NCBI RefSeq assembly: GCF_004136555.1
Contig: NZ_NOIT01000009.1
Coordinates: forward strand, 1 to 64,000
DNA from: Kocuria carniphila
GTDB lineage: Bacteria; Actinomycetota; Actinomycetes; Actinomycetales; Micrococcaceae
Direction of reading: 5' to 3'
Length of the DNA: 64,000 bases
The translations under genes were made by a program, and so were the position numbers. The number at the start of each line of letters is the position of its first letter. The first letter of the stretch is position 1. Below, piece by piece: positions 35,951-45,097 of the stretch. The notes beneath the pieces are model-generated. The model searched no databases, was not told the origin of the DNA, and saw only the letters and a list, made by a program, of their open reading frames with translations.

Positions 35951-36361
35951 ATGCCGGACCATCCGATTCTCCGCGGGGACAAGACCTCGGAGTGGCTGGG
36001 GATCACCGTTCATCGGGCGGACCCGGGTCACGCCATAATCAGCATGACCGTGCGGGAAGAGATGCTCAACGGATTCGGCATCGTCCACGGGGGCATGATC
36101 TTCAGCCTGGCTGATTCATGCTTCGCCATGGCCTGCAACGACCCCACCGGGGACGGCAGCACCATCACGGTGGCGCAGGGCGTGGACATCAACTTCATCA
36201 GTTCAGCTCGGGTCGGTCAGACACTGACCGCCGAGGGTCGTGAGATCGCCACCACCGGTCGCAGCGGACTCTACGACATGCGCGTCACCGCCGAAGACGG
36301 CTCAGTGATTGCTCAGTTCCGCGGCCGTAGCCGTACCGTGCCCAACCGTCAGAAAGCGTAA
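35951..36361 (+). CDS. paaI: Hotdog-fold thioesterase PaaI
   Basis: A 136-aa hotdog thioesterase. The catalytic segment is GFGIVHGGMIFSLADSCFAMACN with the usual HGG turn and Asp. PaaI rescues coenzyme A by hydrolysing ring-hydroxylated or stalled phenylacetyl-CoA intermediates. It is the first gene of the rightward paa operon, four bases before paaK. Confidence 0.93.
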   Translation: MPDHPILRGDKTSEWLGITVHRADPGHAIISMTVREEMLNGFGIVHGGMIFSLADSCFAMACNDPTGDGSTITVAQGVDINFISSARVGQTLTAEGREIATTGRSGLYDMRVTAEDGSVIAQFRGRSRTVPNRQKA

Positions 36362-36365
36362 GGTC

Positions 36366-37703
36366 ATGACCACCTGCTCCGTTCCCAATCCGTACAAGCC
36401 CACCAAGTCCGCGGATCCCTCGCAGCCGGATCCCGAAGAGACCATGACCCGGGACCAGATCGAGGCGTTGCAGACCGAGCGTCTCAACTGGACCCTGCAC
36501 TACGCCTACGAGAACGTTCCGGCGTACAAGGAGCTCTTCGACGAGCACGGCGTGCACCCGGATGACTTCAAGGAACTCGAGGACTTGGCCAAGTTCCCGT
36601 ACACGGACAAGGAATTCCTGCGGAAGTCCTACCCGTTCAAGTCTTTCGCCACGCCCATGTCCGAGATCCGCCGCATCCACGCGTCGTCCGGAACCACCGG
36701 TCAGCCCACCGTGGTGGCCTACACCGAGGACGACCTGGAAACCTGGGGCACCCTGGTGGCCCGCTGCTTCCGTATGTCCGGTGTGAAGCCCGGCGACAAG
36801 GTGCACAACGTGTACGGCTACGGCCTGTTCACTGGCGGCCTGGGTGCCCATTACGGTGCCGAGCGTCTTGGCTGCGCCGTGATTCCGATGTCCGGCGGCC
36901 AGACCGACAAGCAGGTGCAACTGATTCAGGACTTCCAGCCGGAAATCATCCTGTCCACGCCCACCTACCTGCTGACCATTGCCGACGGGTTCCGGAAGCA
37001 CGGGATCGATCCGCGCGAGACCTCCCTCAAGCACGCCGTGCTCGGTGCCGAGCCGTGGACCGAGGAAATGCGCCACGAGATCGAGAAGACCTTCAACATC
37101 ACCGCGTGCGACATTTACGGCCTGTCCGAGGTTATGGGCCCCGGCGTGGCCGGCGAGTCCGTGGAGACCAAGGACGGTTCCCACATCTGGGAGGACCACT
37201 TCCGCCCGGAAATCATCGACCCGTTCGACGATCGCGTGCTGGACACGGGTGAGCCCGGTGAGCTGATCTTCACGTCACTGACCAAGCAGGCGTTGCCGAT
37301 CATTCGTTACCGCACCCACGACCTGACACGTTTGCTGCCGGGTTCGGTGCGCCCGGGGCACCGCCGCATGGGCCGCATCACGGGCCGTTCGGACGACATG
37401 ATCATCCTGCGCGGCGTGAACCTGTTCCCGTCCCAGATCGAGGAACTCGCCCTGCAGATCCCAGAGCTCTCCCCGCACTTCACGCTGGAGATCACCCGGC
37501 CCAAGCGCATGGATCAGATGACCATCCACATCGAGCGTCGCGAGGGGGCCACGCTCGAGGAGGCTCAGGAGGCCGGCAAGAAGCTCGTCCACGAGATCAA
37601 GACCAAGATCGGTTCGTCCGCCGCGATCAACGTGGTGGAGCCCGGCTCGCTGGAGCGTTCTTCCGGCAAACTGCGCCGCATCTACGATCACCGTGACAAG
37701 TAG
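36366..37703 (+). CDS. paaK: Phenylacetate-CoA ligase
   Basis: A 445-aa AMP-forming ligase that makes phenylacetyl-CoA, the first step and the inducer of the pathway. The ATP/AMP P-loop is SSGTTG (107-112) in HASSGTTGQPTVVAYT. YGLSEVMGPGVA and the C-terminal hinge GRSDDMIILRGVNLFPSQIEE are typical. ATG 36366 is close behind the paaI stop, consistent with coupling. Confidence 0.97.
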   Translation: MTTCSVPNPYKPTKSADPSQPDPEETMTRDQIEALQTERLNWTLHYAYENVPAYKELFDEHGVHPDDFKELEDLAKFPYTDKEFLRKSYPFKSFATPMSEIRRIHASSGTTGQPTVVAYTEDDLETWGTLVARCFRMSGVKPGDKVHNVYGYGLFTGGLGAHYGAERLGCAVIPMSGGQTDKQVQLIQDFQPEIILSTPTYLLTIADGFRKHGIDPRETSLKHAVLGAEPWTEEMRHEIEKTFNITACDIYGLSEVMGPGVAGESVETKDGSHIWEDHFRPEIIDPFDDRVLDTGEPGELIFTSLTKQALPIIRYRTHDLTRLLPGSVRPGHRRMGRITGRSDDMIILRGVNLFPSQIEELALQIPELSPHFTLEITRPKRMDQMTIHIERREGATLEEAQEAGKKLVHEIKTKIGSSAAINVVEPGSLERSSGKLRRIYDHRDK

Positions 37704-37723
37704 GCTCTGATCAGTCATGACGC

Positions 37724-37752
37724 CGAGCACCGGGGGTTTCCTCCGGTGCTCG
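37724..37752 (+). terminator. Terminator between paaK and paaR
   Basis: Ten-bp stem CGAGCACCGG (37724-37733) with 37743-37752 and a loop containing TTT. It suggests that paaR also has its own promoter. Confidence 0.7.
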
Positions 37753-37814
37753 TTGCGTTCGGCTCGCGGTAGCCTGTAGTGATTGCTCAGTAACAGAAAG
37801 TAGAGTCCGGTTTC

Positions 37815-38444
37815 ATGCCAGCTCAGCCACGCTCCCTCACTCACGACGACGCCGCTTCGGCGCCTCGTCGCGGTCGTCCCGGCTACGACCGGGAGACCTT
37901 GCTGGCCGTGTGTGTGGAGGTGTTCAACCGCCACGGTTATGACGCCACGTCCATGGGGACTCTGTCTTCTCACCTGGGCATTTCCAAGTCTGCGATCTAC
38001 CACCACGTGGCCTCCAAGGAAGAGATCCTGGAACAGGCGCTCAACCGCGCGCTGGATTCACTCGAGGCCGTTTTTGAGCACGTCCAGGCCACCGATTCCC
38101 GCGCCGTGAACAAGCTCGAGATGATCATTCAGGGCTCCGTGCGGGTGCTGGTGGATCAAATGCCCTACGTGACGCTGCTGCTGCGACTGCGCGGGAACTC
38201 GCCGGTCGAGCTGAAGGCGCTCGAGCGGCGTCGGCAATTGACGCGGATGGTCGAGAACCTGGTGCGCACCGCCCAGGACGAAGGCGACCTGCGCACCGAC
38301 ATCTCCAACAAATCCGCGCCCCGTTTGATGCTGGGCATGGTCAACTCGATCGTGGACTGGTACCAGCCCGAACGCTCCGGAACGGTGGACCAACTTTCCG
38401 ACACCGCGGTGAAGATGATCTTCGCCGGCCTGCGGGCGATGTAG
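37815..38444 (+). CDS. paaR: TetR-family regulator of phenylacetate degradation
   Basis: A 209-aa TetR regulator. Its HTH region (about 25-70) includes GYDATSMGTLSSHLGISKSAIYHHVASKEEIL, with a helical ligand domain that should bind phenylacetyl-CoA and release DNA. Its place after paaK and the five TetR-type palindromes in paa promoters support the PaaR assignment. The variable N-terminus THDDAASAPRRGR is encoded over a CGACGACGCCGCT motif (37844). Confidence 0.9.
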   Translation: MPAQPRSLTHDDAASAPRRGRPGYDRETLLAVCVEVFNRHGYDATSMGTLSSHLGISKSAIYHHVASKEEILEQALNRALDSLEAVFEHVQATDSRAVNKLEMIIQGSVRVLVDQMPYVTLLLRLRGNSPVELKALERRRQLTRMVENLVRTAQDEGDLRTDISNKSAPRLMLGMVNSIVDWYQPERSGTVDQLSDTAVKMIFAGLRAM

Positions 38445-38460
38445 CGGCAGCTTTCGAGTT

Positions 38461-38604
38461 GCCGCCGAGATCTGAGACATCCTTAGGCCGCCGCCAAGAT
38501 TCCAGACACTTTCACGCCACCCATAACGGCTCTGAATGGCTTTAGAGTGCCAGGAATCTGCCCCGGCCGTGCCGAGTGGCCTAGAGTGACTGAGTTCTGG
38601 CTCC
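38461..38604. repeat. Array of four ~29-bp related sites between convergent paaR and paaZ
   Basis: Two adjacent copies on the minus strand (38461-38489, 38490-38519) and two on the plus strand (38537-38567, 38577-38604) share a pattern close to TGGCnTnAGAGTGnCTGGAATCTnGGC. The pairs face each other. No gene or promoter is expected here, since both flanking genes end in this region. Confidence 0.6.
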
Positions 38605-38624
38605 TAGTCAGGTGGCAGTAACGC

Positions 38625-38669
38625 AACGGCGGTGGTGGGGACTCGAATCGAGTCCCCACCACCGCCGTT
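38625..38669. terminator. Bidirectional terminator between paaR and paaZ
   Basis: A perfect 21-bp stem (38625-38645 with 38649-38669) with an AAT loop, followed by TT on the plus strand and carrying AACGG at the other end. Confidence 0.9.
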
Positions 38670-38692
38670 TTCAGTTGCTTGGCCAGCCCGGG

Positions 38693-40804
38693 TTACTCAG
38701 TGTCCTCCGGCATCGGCCAGGTCTTGGAGACCAGAGTCAGCACGTCGTAGGTGGCGACGATCTCGTCGTTCTGGTTGGTCAGACGGGCGTCCCAGGCGAC
38801 CTCGCCGTATTCATCGGTCACGCGCGGGGTGATCTTCTTGGCGGTCAGGGTCACGCGGATGGCGTCGTCATAGGTGACCGGAGTGATGAAGCGCAGGTTC
38901 TCCAGGCCGTAGTTGGCCAGCACGGGTCCCGGGGCGGGCTCCACGAACAGGCCGGCGGCCCAGGAGACCAACAGGTAGCCGTGGGCCACGCGGCGCGGGA
39001 AGAACGGGTTGGCCATGGCGGCCTCCTCGTCCGTGTGCGCGTAGAAGGTGTCGCCGGTCTTGTCCGCGAATTCCAGGATGTCGTCGAGCTTGACGGTGCG
39101 CAGGTCGGAGATGAACTGATCGCCGATGCGTAGCATCTCCAGCGACTTGCGGAACGGGTGCTCGCCCGTGCCGTTCTCAACGTCCTCCCGGGTCACGGTG
39201 TTGGCCGTCGCGCCCCAGTGCCACTGGCCGGTGATGCCGGTGAGCAGATCCGGGGAACCTTGGACGGCGGTGCGCTGCATGTAATGCTTCACCGCGCGGA
39301 TACCACCGAGCTCTTCACCGCCGCCGGCGCGACCGGGTCCACCATGCACCAGGTGCGGAACGGGGGAGCCGTGACCCGTGGAGGTCTTGGCGTCGTCGCG
39401 GTCCAGGAACAATACACGGCCGTGGTGGGAGCCGATACCTGCCGCGAATTCACCGGCCAGTTCTGGCGAGTGCGTGCACACCGTGGCCACCAGGGAGCCG
39501 CCGCCGAGTGCCGCGATCTCCACGGCGTCGGACACAGAACCGTCGTAGCTGATCACGGAAGTGACGGGGCCGAAGGCCTCGACCTCGTGCACGGCGGGGG
39601 TGCGAGCGTCGTCGAAGGACAGCAGGGTCACGGGGAAGAATGAGCCCTCGGACGGAACTGAGGACAGCGCCTCCGGGCCGCCGAATTCCACGACCGCGCC
39701 GGCGTCGATCAGGGCGCGTACGGAGCGAGAAACCTCTGACTGCTGCTCGTCGGAGGCCAGGGCACCAACGGTGGTGTCAGAGGAACGAGGATCGCCCACC
39801 TTCGCGCGTTCGGACACGCGGGACTCGATGGCCGAGATGACCTCCGAGCGGATGTTCTGCGGGACGATCACGCGGCGCACGGCGGTGCACTTCTGACCGG
39901 CCTTGGCGGTGATCTCTAGGACCACGGACTTCACGAACGCCTCGAACTCGGGCGAATCGGCGGTGACGTCCGGGGCCATGATCGCTGCGTTGAGGGAGTC
40001 GGTCTCCGCGGTGAAGCGCACGCCCTTGTCCTGCACGTTCGTGTGCGAGCGCAGGGACTTGGCGGTCGCGGCTGAGCCGGTGAACGCCACGTGATCGCGG
40101 GCGTCCAAGTGGTCGAGCAAGTCACGGGCCGAGCCGGAGATCAGCTGCAGCGAACCTTCAGGCAGCAGGCCGGAATCCAGCATCAGGCGCACGCACGTCT
40201 CGGTCACGTAACCGGTGGGCGTCGCGGGCTTCACGATGGACGGCACGCCGGCAATGAACGCCGGGGCGAACTTCTCGAGCATGCCCCACACCGGGAAGTT
40301 GAACGCGTTGATCTGCACGGCCACACCGGGAATGCGGGTGTAGATGTGCTCGCCCAGGAACGAGCCGTCACGCGACAGCTGCTCCACGGCGCCGTCGACG
40401 ATCACGTTTGAGTTGGGCAGTTCGCGGCGACCCTTGGAGGAGAACGTAAAAACGGTGCCGATGCCGCCGTCAATGTCGATCAGGTGATCCTTGGCGGTGG
40501 AACCCGTGGCGTAGGAGATCTCGTAGAGCTCGTCCTTGTGCTCGGTCAGGTATTGCGCGAGCTGCTTGAGGATCAGCGCGCGGTCGTGAATGCGCAGTTT
40601 GCCCAGGTTCTCCTGGCCCACGGTGCGGCCGTATTCGATGGCGGCGGCGGTGTCCAGGCCGTCGGTGCTGACGCGGGCCACGAGCTCGCCGGTCGCGGCG
40701 TTGTTCACGTCCGCGACTCGCTCCGGGTTCTCCGGCTGCCACCACTGGCCGCTCACGTAGCTGGGGAGGATCTCGATGTCCTGGGTTTTGGTTTGGGTGC
40801 TCAC
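38693..40804 (-). CDS. paaZ: Bifunctional oxepin-CoA hydrolase/aldehyde dehydrogenase
   Basis: A 703-aa ring-cleaving fusion enzyme. The N-terminal aldehyde dehydrogenase (about 1-520) has FTGSAATAK, general-base Glu in AETDSLN and nucleophile Cys306 in GQKCTA. The C-terminal MaoC-type (R)-hydratase (about 555-703) hydrolyses oxepin-CoA; the region FADKTGDTFYAHTDEEAA and FFPRRVAHGYLL carries its catalytic Asp/His pair. The aldehyde product is oxidised in place. GTG 40804 (VSTQTKTQDIE) is chosen, with a PaaR-type palindrome 28 bases upstream. Confidence 0.95.
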   Translation of the reverse strand: MSTQTKTQDIEILPSYVSGQWWQPENPERVADVNNAATGELVARVSTDGLDTAAAIEYGRTVGQENLGKLRIHDRALILKQLAQYLTEHKDELYEISYATGSTAKDHLIDIDGGIGTVFTFSSKGRRELPNSNVIVDGAVEQLSRDGSFLGEHIYTRIPGVAVQINAFNFPVWGMLEKFAPAFIAGVPSIVKPATPTGYVTETCVRLMLDSGLLPEGSLQLISGSARDLLDHLDARDHVAFTGSAATAKSLRSHTNVQDKGVRFTAETDSLNAAIMAPDVTADSPEFEAFVKSVVLEITAKAGQKCTAVRRVIVPQNIRSEVISAIESRVSERAKVGDPRSSDTTVGALASDEQQSEVSRSVRALIDAGAVVEFGGPEALSSVPSEGSFFPVTLLSFDDARTPAVHEVEAFGPVTSVISYDGSVSDAVEIAALGGGSLVATVCTHSPELAGEFAAGIGSHHGRVLFLDRDDAKTSTGHGSPVPHLVHGGPGRAGGGEELGGIRAVKHYMQRTAVQGSPDLLTGITGQWHWGATANTVTREDVENGTGEHPFRKSLEMLRIGDQFISDLRTVKLDDILEFADKTGDTFYAHTDEEAAMANPFFPRRVAHGYLLVSWAAGLFVEPAPGPVLANYGLENLRFITPVTYDDAIRVTLTAKKITPRVTDEYGEVAWDARLTNQNDEIVATYDVLTLVSKTWPMPEDTE

Positions 40805-40832
40805 GCGCCGGTCCCTTCTCAACACTTCAAGC

Positions 40833-40846
40833 CGAACGATCGGTCA
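40833..40846. promoter_or_regulatory. PaaR-type operator upstream of paaZ
   Basis: The dyad CGAACGATCGGTCA differs from the ideal TGAACGATCGGTCA by one base and lies 28 bases before the paaZ GTG. Confidence 0.7.
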
Positions 40847-40899
40847 GTATTTAGTCCAGGATAACCTAGGTCACAACAGCGCACCACCGTTTTTCGGGC

Positions 40900-40912
40900 A
40901 ACGACGCCGCTC
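40900..40912 (-). repeat. AACGACGCCGCTC motif between paaZ and the thioesterase gene
   Basis: Twelve of 14 bases of the dispersed motif, in minus orientation. A weaker GCGGCGTCGG follows at 40941-40950, making a loose inverted pair. Confidence 0.6.
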
Positions 40913-40971
40913 GGGTACCTCGCGCACGCAACGCACCGCGGCGGCGTCGGACGCCAAGTTAAGGAGGAACC

Positions 40972-41469
40972 ATGCACGAGGACCCCACCCCGGCGGACAT
41001 CCGCGCGGACCAGGACCGGAAGAACCGCGAGAAGCTCCCCTTCGAGGACGCGGACGGCCAACCCTACGAGCCGTGGACCATCCAGCTGGGCGAGTTGGAC
41101 AACAAGATGGGCGTGGTGATCGAGGAGCAGTCCGCCGAGCGCGTGGTCGCGACCATGCCGGTGGAAGGTAACCGTCAGTCGCTGGGCCTTTTGCACGGCG
41201 GTGCATCCGTGGCCCTGGGCGAGGCGCTCGGTTCGTGGGCCGCGGTAATTCATGCCTCCACGTTCGGCAAGGTGGCCGTGGGCGTGGACATCAACGCGAC
41301 CCACCACTCCTCCGCACGCTCCGGCATGATCCGCGGCGTGGCCACAGCCATTCACCTGGGCCGCTCGGCCACAACTCACGAAGTGGTCATCAGCCACATC
41401 GACACCGGCAAGCGCCTCTGCACGATTCGCATCACCAACTTCCTCAAGGACACCAAGAAGAAGTCCTGA
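40972..41469 (+). CDS. Hotdog-fold thioesterase (PaaI/YbgC-like)
   Basis: A 165-aa hotdog thioesterase. The active-site segment is LGLLHGGASVALGEALGSWAAV with the HGG turn and a Glu in place of Asp, as in 1,4-dihydroxy-2-naphthoyl-CoA-type (Glu) enzymes; the C-terminal LGRSATTHEVVI is also typical. A Glu/Asp-rich N-terminal extension of about 35 residues is unusual. Its place among paa genes suggests hydrolysis of stalled aromatic CoA esters. AAGGAGG precedes the ATG. Confidence 0.88.
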   Translation: MHEDPTPADIRADQDRKNREKLPFEDADGQPYEPWTIQLGELDNKMGVVIEEQSAERVVATMPVEGNRQSLGLLHGGASVALGEALGSWAAVIHASTFGKVAVGVDINATHHSSARSGMIRGVATAIHLGRSATTHEVVISHIDTGKRLCTIRITNFLKDTKKKS

Positions 41470-41495
41470 CGGATTACCCCGCGCACGGAACAGCA

Positions 41496-41535
41496 CTGCG
41501 GCCCGCACACTCACTGACGAGTGTGCGGGCCGCAG
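41496..41535 (+). terminator. Terminator after the 40972 thioesterase gene
   Basis: Perfect 17-bp stem CTGCGGCCCGCACACTC (41496-41512) with 41519-41535 and a six-base loop. Confidence 0.8.
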
Positions 41536-41566
41536 CGCTGAGGGGCCTGGTGCGACGGACGCGAGC

Positions 41567-41580
41567 GAGCGGCGTCGTCG
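41567..41580 (+). repeat. Exact GAGCGGCGTCGTCG motif in the convergent spacer
   Basis: A complete, single copy of the dispersed 14-mer between the thioesterase terminator and the 17-bp site array. Confidence 0.7.
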
Positions 41581-41631
41581 ATAATTGGTCGAGAGAGCGG
41601 TTGGCCGTCGGGCAGTCCATGTGCAATCTCA

Positions 41632-41788
41632 GGTGAGGTAACAGCATTCGGATGGCCTTATGTGAGGACAATGCAGTTTCGGGGCCCGGAATCTGCATCT
41701 TCCTCACATCAGGCTGCACCCTGCGGTTTCCTCACATCACGCTTGCCAGAGCACCATGCGCCGACAATTTCGCGTGAGGGAACGGCAG
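41632..41788. repeat. Array of five 17-bp sites between convergent thioesterase and aceA genes
   Basis: Sites matching RTGTGAGGAAAnnGCAG lie at 41632-41646 (plus, short), 41660-41676 (plus), 41693-41709 (minus), 41721-41737 (minus) and 41772-41788 (plus). The core TGAGG and the trailing GCAG are kept in nearly all. The arrangement is iteron-like. Both flanking genes end here, so the sites do not control a visible promoter. Nothing else is seen in the rest of the 490-base spacer. Confidence 0.62.
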
Positions 41789-41893
41789 GCGGGAAGCGCA
41801 GCTCTCTTTTGCCAACGCCCTTCGCCTGATCGAGAGTGCTCAGGCGCGAGGGGGAAGGTGGCGCGATTCGCCAGGGTGAATCCTGACATAACG

Positions 41894-41924
41894 GTCGCCC
41901 GGAGGATCATGCCCTCCGGGCGAC
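41894..41924 (-). terminator. Terminator after aceA
   Basis: Perfect 12-bp stem GTCGCCCGGAGG (41894-41905) with 41913-41924 and a seven-base loop, 39 bases after the aceA stop codon. Confidence 0.8.
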
Positions 41925-41963
41925 ACGACTACTTCTACTTGGAGGCGACTACTCGCGCATCGC

Positions 41964-43250
41964 TCAGAACTGCGCGGTCTCCGTGGAGCCGGCCAGAGCG
42001 GTGGTCGAGGAGTTGGGGTTCACAGCCTGGGAGACCAGATCGAAGTACCCGGTGCCCACCTCGCGCTGGTGCTTGGTGGCGGTGTAGCCGCGTTCCTCGG
42101 CGGCGAACTCGCGCTCCTGCAGCTCGACGTACGAGGTCATCTGGTTGCGGGCGTAACCGTGGGCCAGGTCGAACATCGAGTAGTTGAGGGCGTGGAAACC
42201 GGCCAGGGTGATGAACTGGAAGCGGTAGCCCATGGCGGAGAGTTCGCGCTGGAACTTGGCGATGGTCTCGTCGTCCAGGTGCTTCTTCCAGTTGAAGGAC
42301 GGCGAGCAGTTGTACGCGAGCATCTGGTCCGGGAAGTCCTCGTGCACGGCGTCTGCGAACTTGCGAGCGAGCTCAAGGTCCGGGGTGCCGGTCTCCATCC
42401 AGATCAGATCCGAATAGGGAGCGTAGGCCTTGGCGCGGGCCACACAGGGCTCCAGGCCGTTGCGGACCTTGTAGAAGCCTTCGGAGGTGCGCTCGCCGGT
42501 GATGAACTCGGCGTCCTGCTCGTCCACGTCGGAAGTGATGAGGGTGGCGGCCTCGGCGTCGGTGCGGGCAATGATCAGGGTGGGAACATCCTCGATGTCC
42601 GCGGCCAGGCGGGCGGCGTTCAGGGTGCGCACGTGCTGCTGCGTGGGAACGAGTACCTTGCCGCCCAGGTGACCACACTTCTTCTCGGAGGCCAGCTGGT
42701 CCTCCCAGTGCACACCTGCGGCGCCGGCGTTGATCATGGACTTCATCAACTCAAAAGCGTTGAGCGGGCCGCCGAAACCGGCCTCCGCATCCGCGACGAT
42801 CGGGGCCATCCAGTTGTCGACCGTTTTGATGCCCTCGGAGTGCTCGATCTGATCCGCGCGACGCAGTGCGTTGTTGATGCGCTGGACCACCTGCGGCACC
42901 GAGTTGGCGGGGTACAGGGACTGATCCGGGTAGGTCTGCCCGGCCTGGTTGGCGTCACCGGCGACCTGCCAACCGGAGAGGTAGATGGCCTTGAGGCCGG
43001 CCTTGACCTGCTGAACCGCCTGGTTACCGGTCAGAGCGCCCAGAGCATTGATGTAATCCCCCGTGTTGAGCAGCTGCCAGAGCTGGTCTGCACCGCGGCG
43101 TGCGAGGGTGTGCTCCTCTCGAAAGGAACCCTGCAGACGCAGGACCTCCTCGGGCGTGTAATCACGGGTGATACCGAGCCAGCGGGGATTCTCGTCCCAG
43201 TCCTGCTGAATCTCCTGGGCGCTGCGCTGATTGCTGTTCGTGGGGTTCAT
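41964..43250 (-). CDS. aceA: Isocitrate lyase
   Basis: A 428-aa enzyme that splits isocitrate into glyoxylate and succinate, the first step of the glyoxylate shunt, needed to grow on acetyl-CoA sources such as those produced by the paa and ketone-body genes. The catalytic loop is KKCGHLGGK with Cys192; other motifs are ADAEAGFGG and HWEDQ. ATG 43250 ([18 protein letters not shown]) matches the short class. Malate synthase is not in the window. It is divergent from ramB across a palindrome. Confidence 0.97.
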   Translation of the reverse strand: MNPTNSNQRSAQEIQQDWDENPRWLGITRDYTPEEVLRLQGSFREEHTLARRGADQLWQLLNTGDYINALGALTGNQAVQQVKAGLKAIYLSGWQVAGDANQAGQTYPDQSLYPANSVPQVVQRINNALRRADQIEHSEGIKTVDNWMAPIVADAEAGFGGPLNAFELMKSMINAGAAGVHWEDQLASEKKCGHLGGKVLVPTQQHVRTLNAARLAADIEDVPTLIIARTDAEAATLITSDVDEQDAEFITGERTSEGFYKVRNGLEPCVARAKAYAPYSDLIWMETGTPDLELARKFADAVHEDFPDQMLAYNCSPSFNWKKHLDDETIAKFQRELSAMGYRFQFITLAGFHALNYSMFDLAHGYARNQMTSYVELQEREFAAEERGYTATKHQREVGTGYFDLVSQAVNPNSSTTALAGSTETAQF

Positions 43251-43362
43251 GACGGTCTCCTTCGTCCTTGTGATGCGACGGTTGTGCGATGAAGTTCCGC
43301 CGCTCTGTGCCTTGTGACTACTACTTTGGCGGGTTTTCAGCCGGTTGCACCCAGAAAATTCT

Positions 43363-43384
43363 GTGAAGAAATCAAGTTCTTCAC
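43363..43384. promoter_or_regulatory. Palindrome in the aceA/ramB divergent promoter region
   Basis: The 22-bp dyad GTGAAGAA-ATCAAG-TTCTTCAC lies 31 bases before the ramB ATG and 113 bases before the aceA ATG. A RamB binding site is a reasonable guess. The sequence differs from the C. glutamicum RamB motif as I remember it. Confidence 0.5.
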
Positions 43385-43414
43385 GTTTCGGCATGTTTTC
43401 CGTAAGCTCGTGCC

Positions 43415-44959
43415 ATGGCACCTCGTTCGACGACGCCGCAGGGCCAACGCACCCGCGCGAGCGCACCTTCTGCCCCGCCCGCCGATTCGGTCTTCGACGG
43501 CGATCCCGCGGACCCTATCGCCGTGGGTCGCCGCATCCGCTACCGCCGTAAGAGGCTCCGCGTGACCCTGGGGCAGCTGGCCGATCAGGTGGGCATGGCG
43601 GCGTCGGCGTTGTCGCTGATCGAGAACGGAAAGCGCGAACCCAAACTCTCCACGCTGGCGGCCATCGCCAAGGCGCTGGACACGTCCGTCGAGCAGCTCA
43701 TCGGTGCCAAGACGCAGTCCAAGCGCATGGAGCTGGAGATCGAGGTGGAGCGCGTGCAGCGCGGGCCCATGTACTCCTCGCTGGGACTGCCGTCCGTACG
43801 CGTGGGGCCGGGGCTGAGTACCGAGGCGCTCGAGGCCATCGTCGCGCTGCAACGTCAGCTCGCCCAGCGGCTGGATGAACAGGCAGCCACTCCCGAGGAA
43901 GCCCGGCGCGCCAACACCGACCTGCGGGCGCGCATGCAGAAACTCAACAACTACTTCGAACGCATCGAGACGATGGCCGGGGAGCTGCTGGCGGCCATCG
44001 GGCACGGCGGTGGGCCACTCTCTGAGCACCACATTTCGTCGCTGGTCTCCCACGTGGGGTTCGAGATCCACCAGGTCCCGGATCTGCCGCACTCGACTCG
44101 GTCGGTCACCGACCTGCGCAATCAGCGGTTCTACCTGCCGGCGCGCTCGAGTATCGGCTCCACCTGGTCCGTGTTGCTGCAGGCCGTGGGGCATTTGCTG
44201 CTGGACCACAAGCGTCCCGAGAACTATGGGGAGTTTCTAGAGCAGCGGGTGGAGACCAATTACTTCGCGGCCGCGCTCATGATTCCGGAGTCCTCGGCGG
44301 TGAAGTTGCTCGCCGAGTCCAAGGCCCGCCGGGAGCTGTCCGTGGACGACCTGCGCGACGCGTTCGCCGTCTCCCACGAGACCGCCGCGCACCGCATGAC
44401 CAACTTGATGACCCAGCACTTCGGGATCCCCACGCACTTCGAGAAGGTCCATTCCTCCGGGATCATTCACAAGGCCTGGTCCAATGACGGCATCGCATTC
44501 CCCACCGACCACACCGGCGCGGTCGAAGGCCAGCGCGCGTGCCGCTACTTCTCTGCACGGCAGGCGTTTTCGGCGACCAACCGGTTGCTCTCGCACTTCC
44601 AGTACACGGATACCCCCGGCGGCACGTTCTGGTGTTCGGCGCGGGTGGAGCGGTCCACGGACGGCGAGTTCTCCATTGCGTTCGGGGTGCCTTACGAGCA
44701 CGTCAAATGGTTCCGCAACAGGGACACCGCCGTGCGCAAGCAGTCCACCTGTCCCGACCCCGCGTGCTGCCAAGAGCCGCCCGGCGCGCTCGCGGATACG
44801 TGGGACGGGCAGTCCTGGCCCTCGGCAAGGCCCGCGACCCACATGCTTGCGGCGATGCCGGCCGGTGCCTTCCCGGGGGTGGACGAGACCGAGGTCTACC
44901 GCTTCCTGCAGCGGCACCAGCCCGCGCCCACCATTGATCCGGACGGTGACCTCACGTAG
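43415..44959 (+). CDS. ramB: RamB-like regulator of acetate metabolism
   Basis: A 514-aa regulator. The N-terminal XRE-type HTH (about 37-95) includes [26 protein letters not shown] central ImmA/IrrE-like region (about 225-330) contains [33 protein letters not shown]. The C-terminal short-chain fatty acyl-regulator domain (about 340-500) holds Cys clusters ([10 protein letters not shown]). RamB represses aceA and aceB on sugars in corynebacteria. The variable N-terminal segment RSTTPQG overlies a CGACGACGCCGCA motif (43428). Confidence 0.9.
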   Translation: MAPRSTTPQGQRTRASAPSAPPADSVFDGDPADPIAVGRRIRYRRKRLRVTLGQLADQVGMAASALSLIENGKREPKLSTLAAIAKALDTSVEQLIGAKTQSKRMELEIEVERVQRGPMYSSLGLPSVRVGPGLSTEALEAIVALQRQLAQRLDEQAATPEEARRANTDLRARMQKLNNYFERIETMAGELLAAIGHGGGPLSEHHISSLVSHVGFEIHQVPDLPHSTRSVTDLRNQRFYLPARSSIGSTWSVLLQAVGHLLLDHKRPENYGEFLEQRVETNYFAAALMIPESSAVKLLAESKARRELSVDDLRDAFAVSHETAAHRMTNLMTQHFGIPTHFEKVHSSGIIHKAWSNDGIAFPTDHTGAVEGQRACRYFSARQAFSATNRLLSHFQYTDTPGGTFWCSARVERSTDGEFSIAFGVPYEHVKWFRNRDTAVRKQSTCPDPACCQEPPGALADTWDGQSWPSARPATHMLAAMPAGAFPGVDETEVYRFLQRHQPAPTIDPDGDLT

Positions 44960-44977
44960 CCTCCAGAACATTCCCGC

Positions 44978-44991
44978 CGACGACGCCGCTC
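44978..44991 (-). repeat. Exact CGACGACGCCGCTC motif after ramB
   Basis: A complete minus-strand copy of the 14-mer, 18 bases after the ramB stop, without a visible partner arm. Confidence 0.7.
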
Positions 44992-45097
44992 ACGCGCCTC
45001 GAAGCCGGAGCTCACGTTTTCGTGACCTCGGCACCCGCGAGTAGAGAGCCGTCGGAGACCCGTGTTTCACGTAATTTCTGCCGACGAAAGGCGACCC

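Noticed and set aside
41581-41893. Hidden small gene in the thioesterase-aceA spacer
   Set aside because: No frame longer than about 60 codons with a start and ribosome site is convincing; the repeated sites account for the pattern seen.
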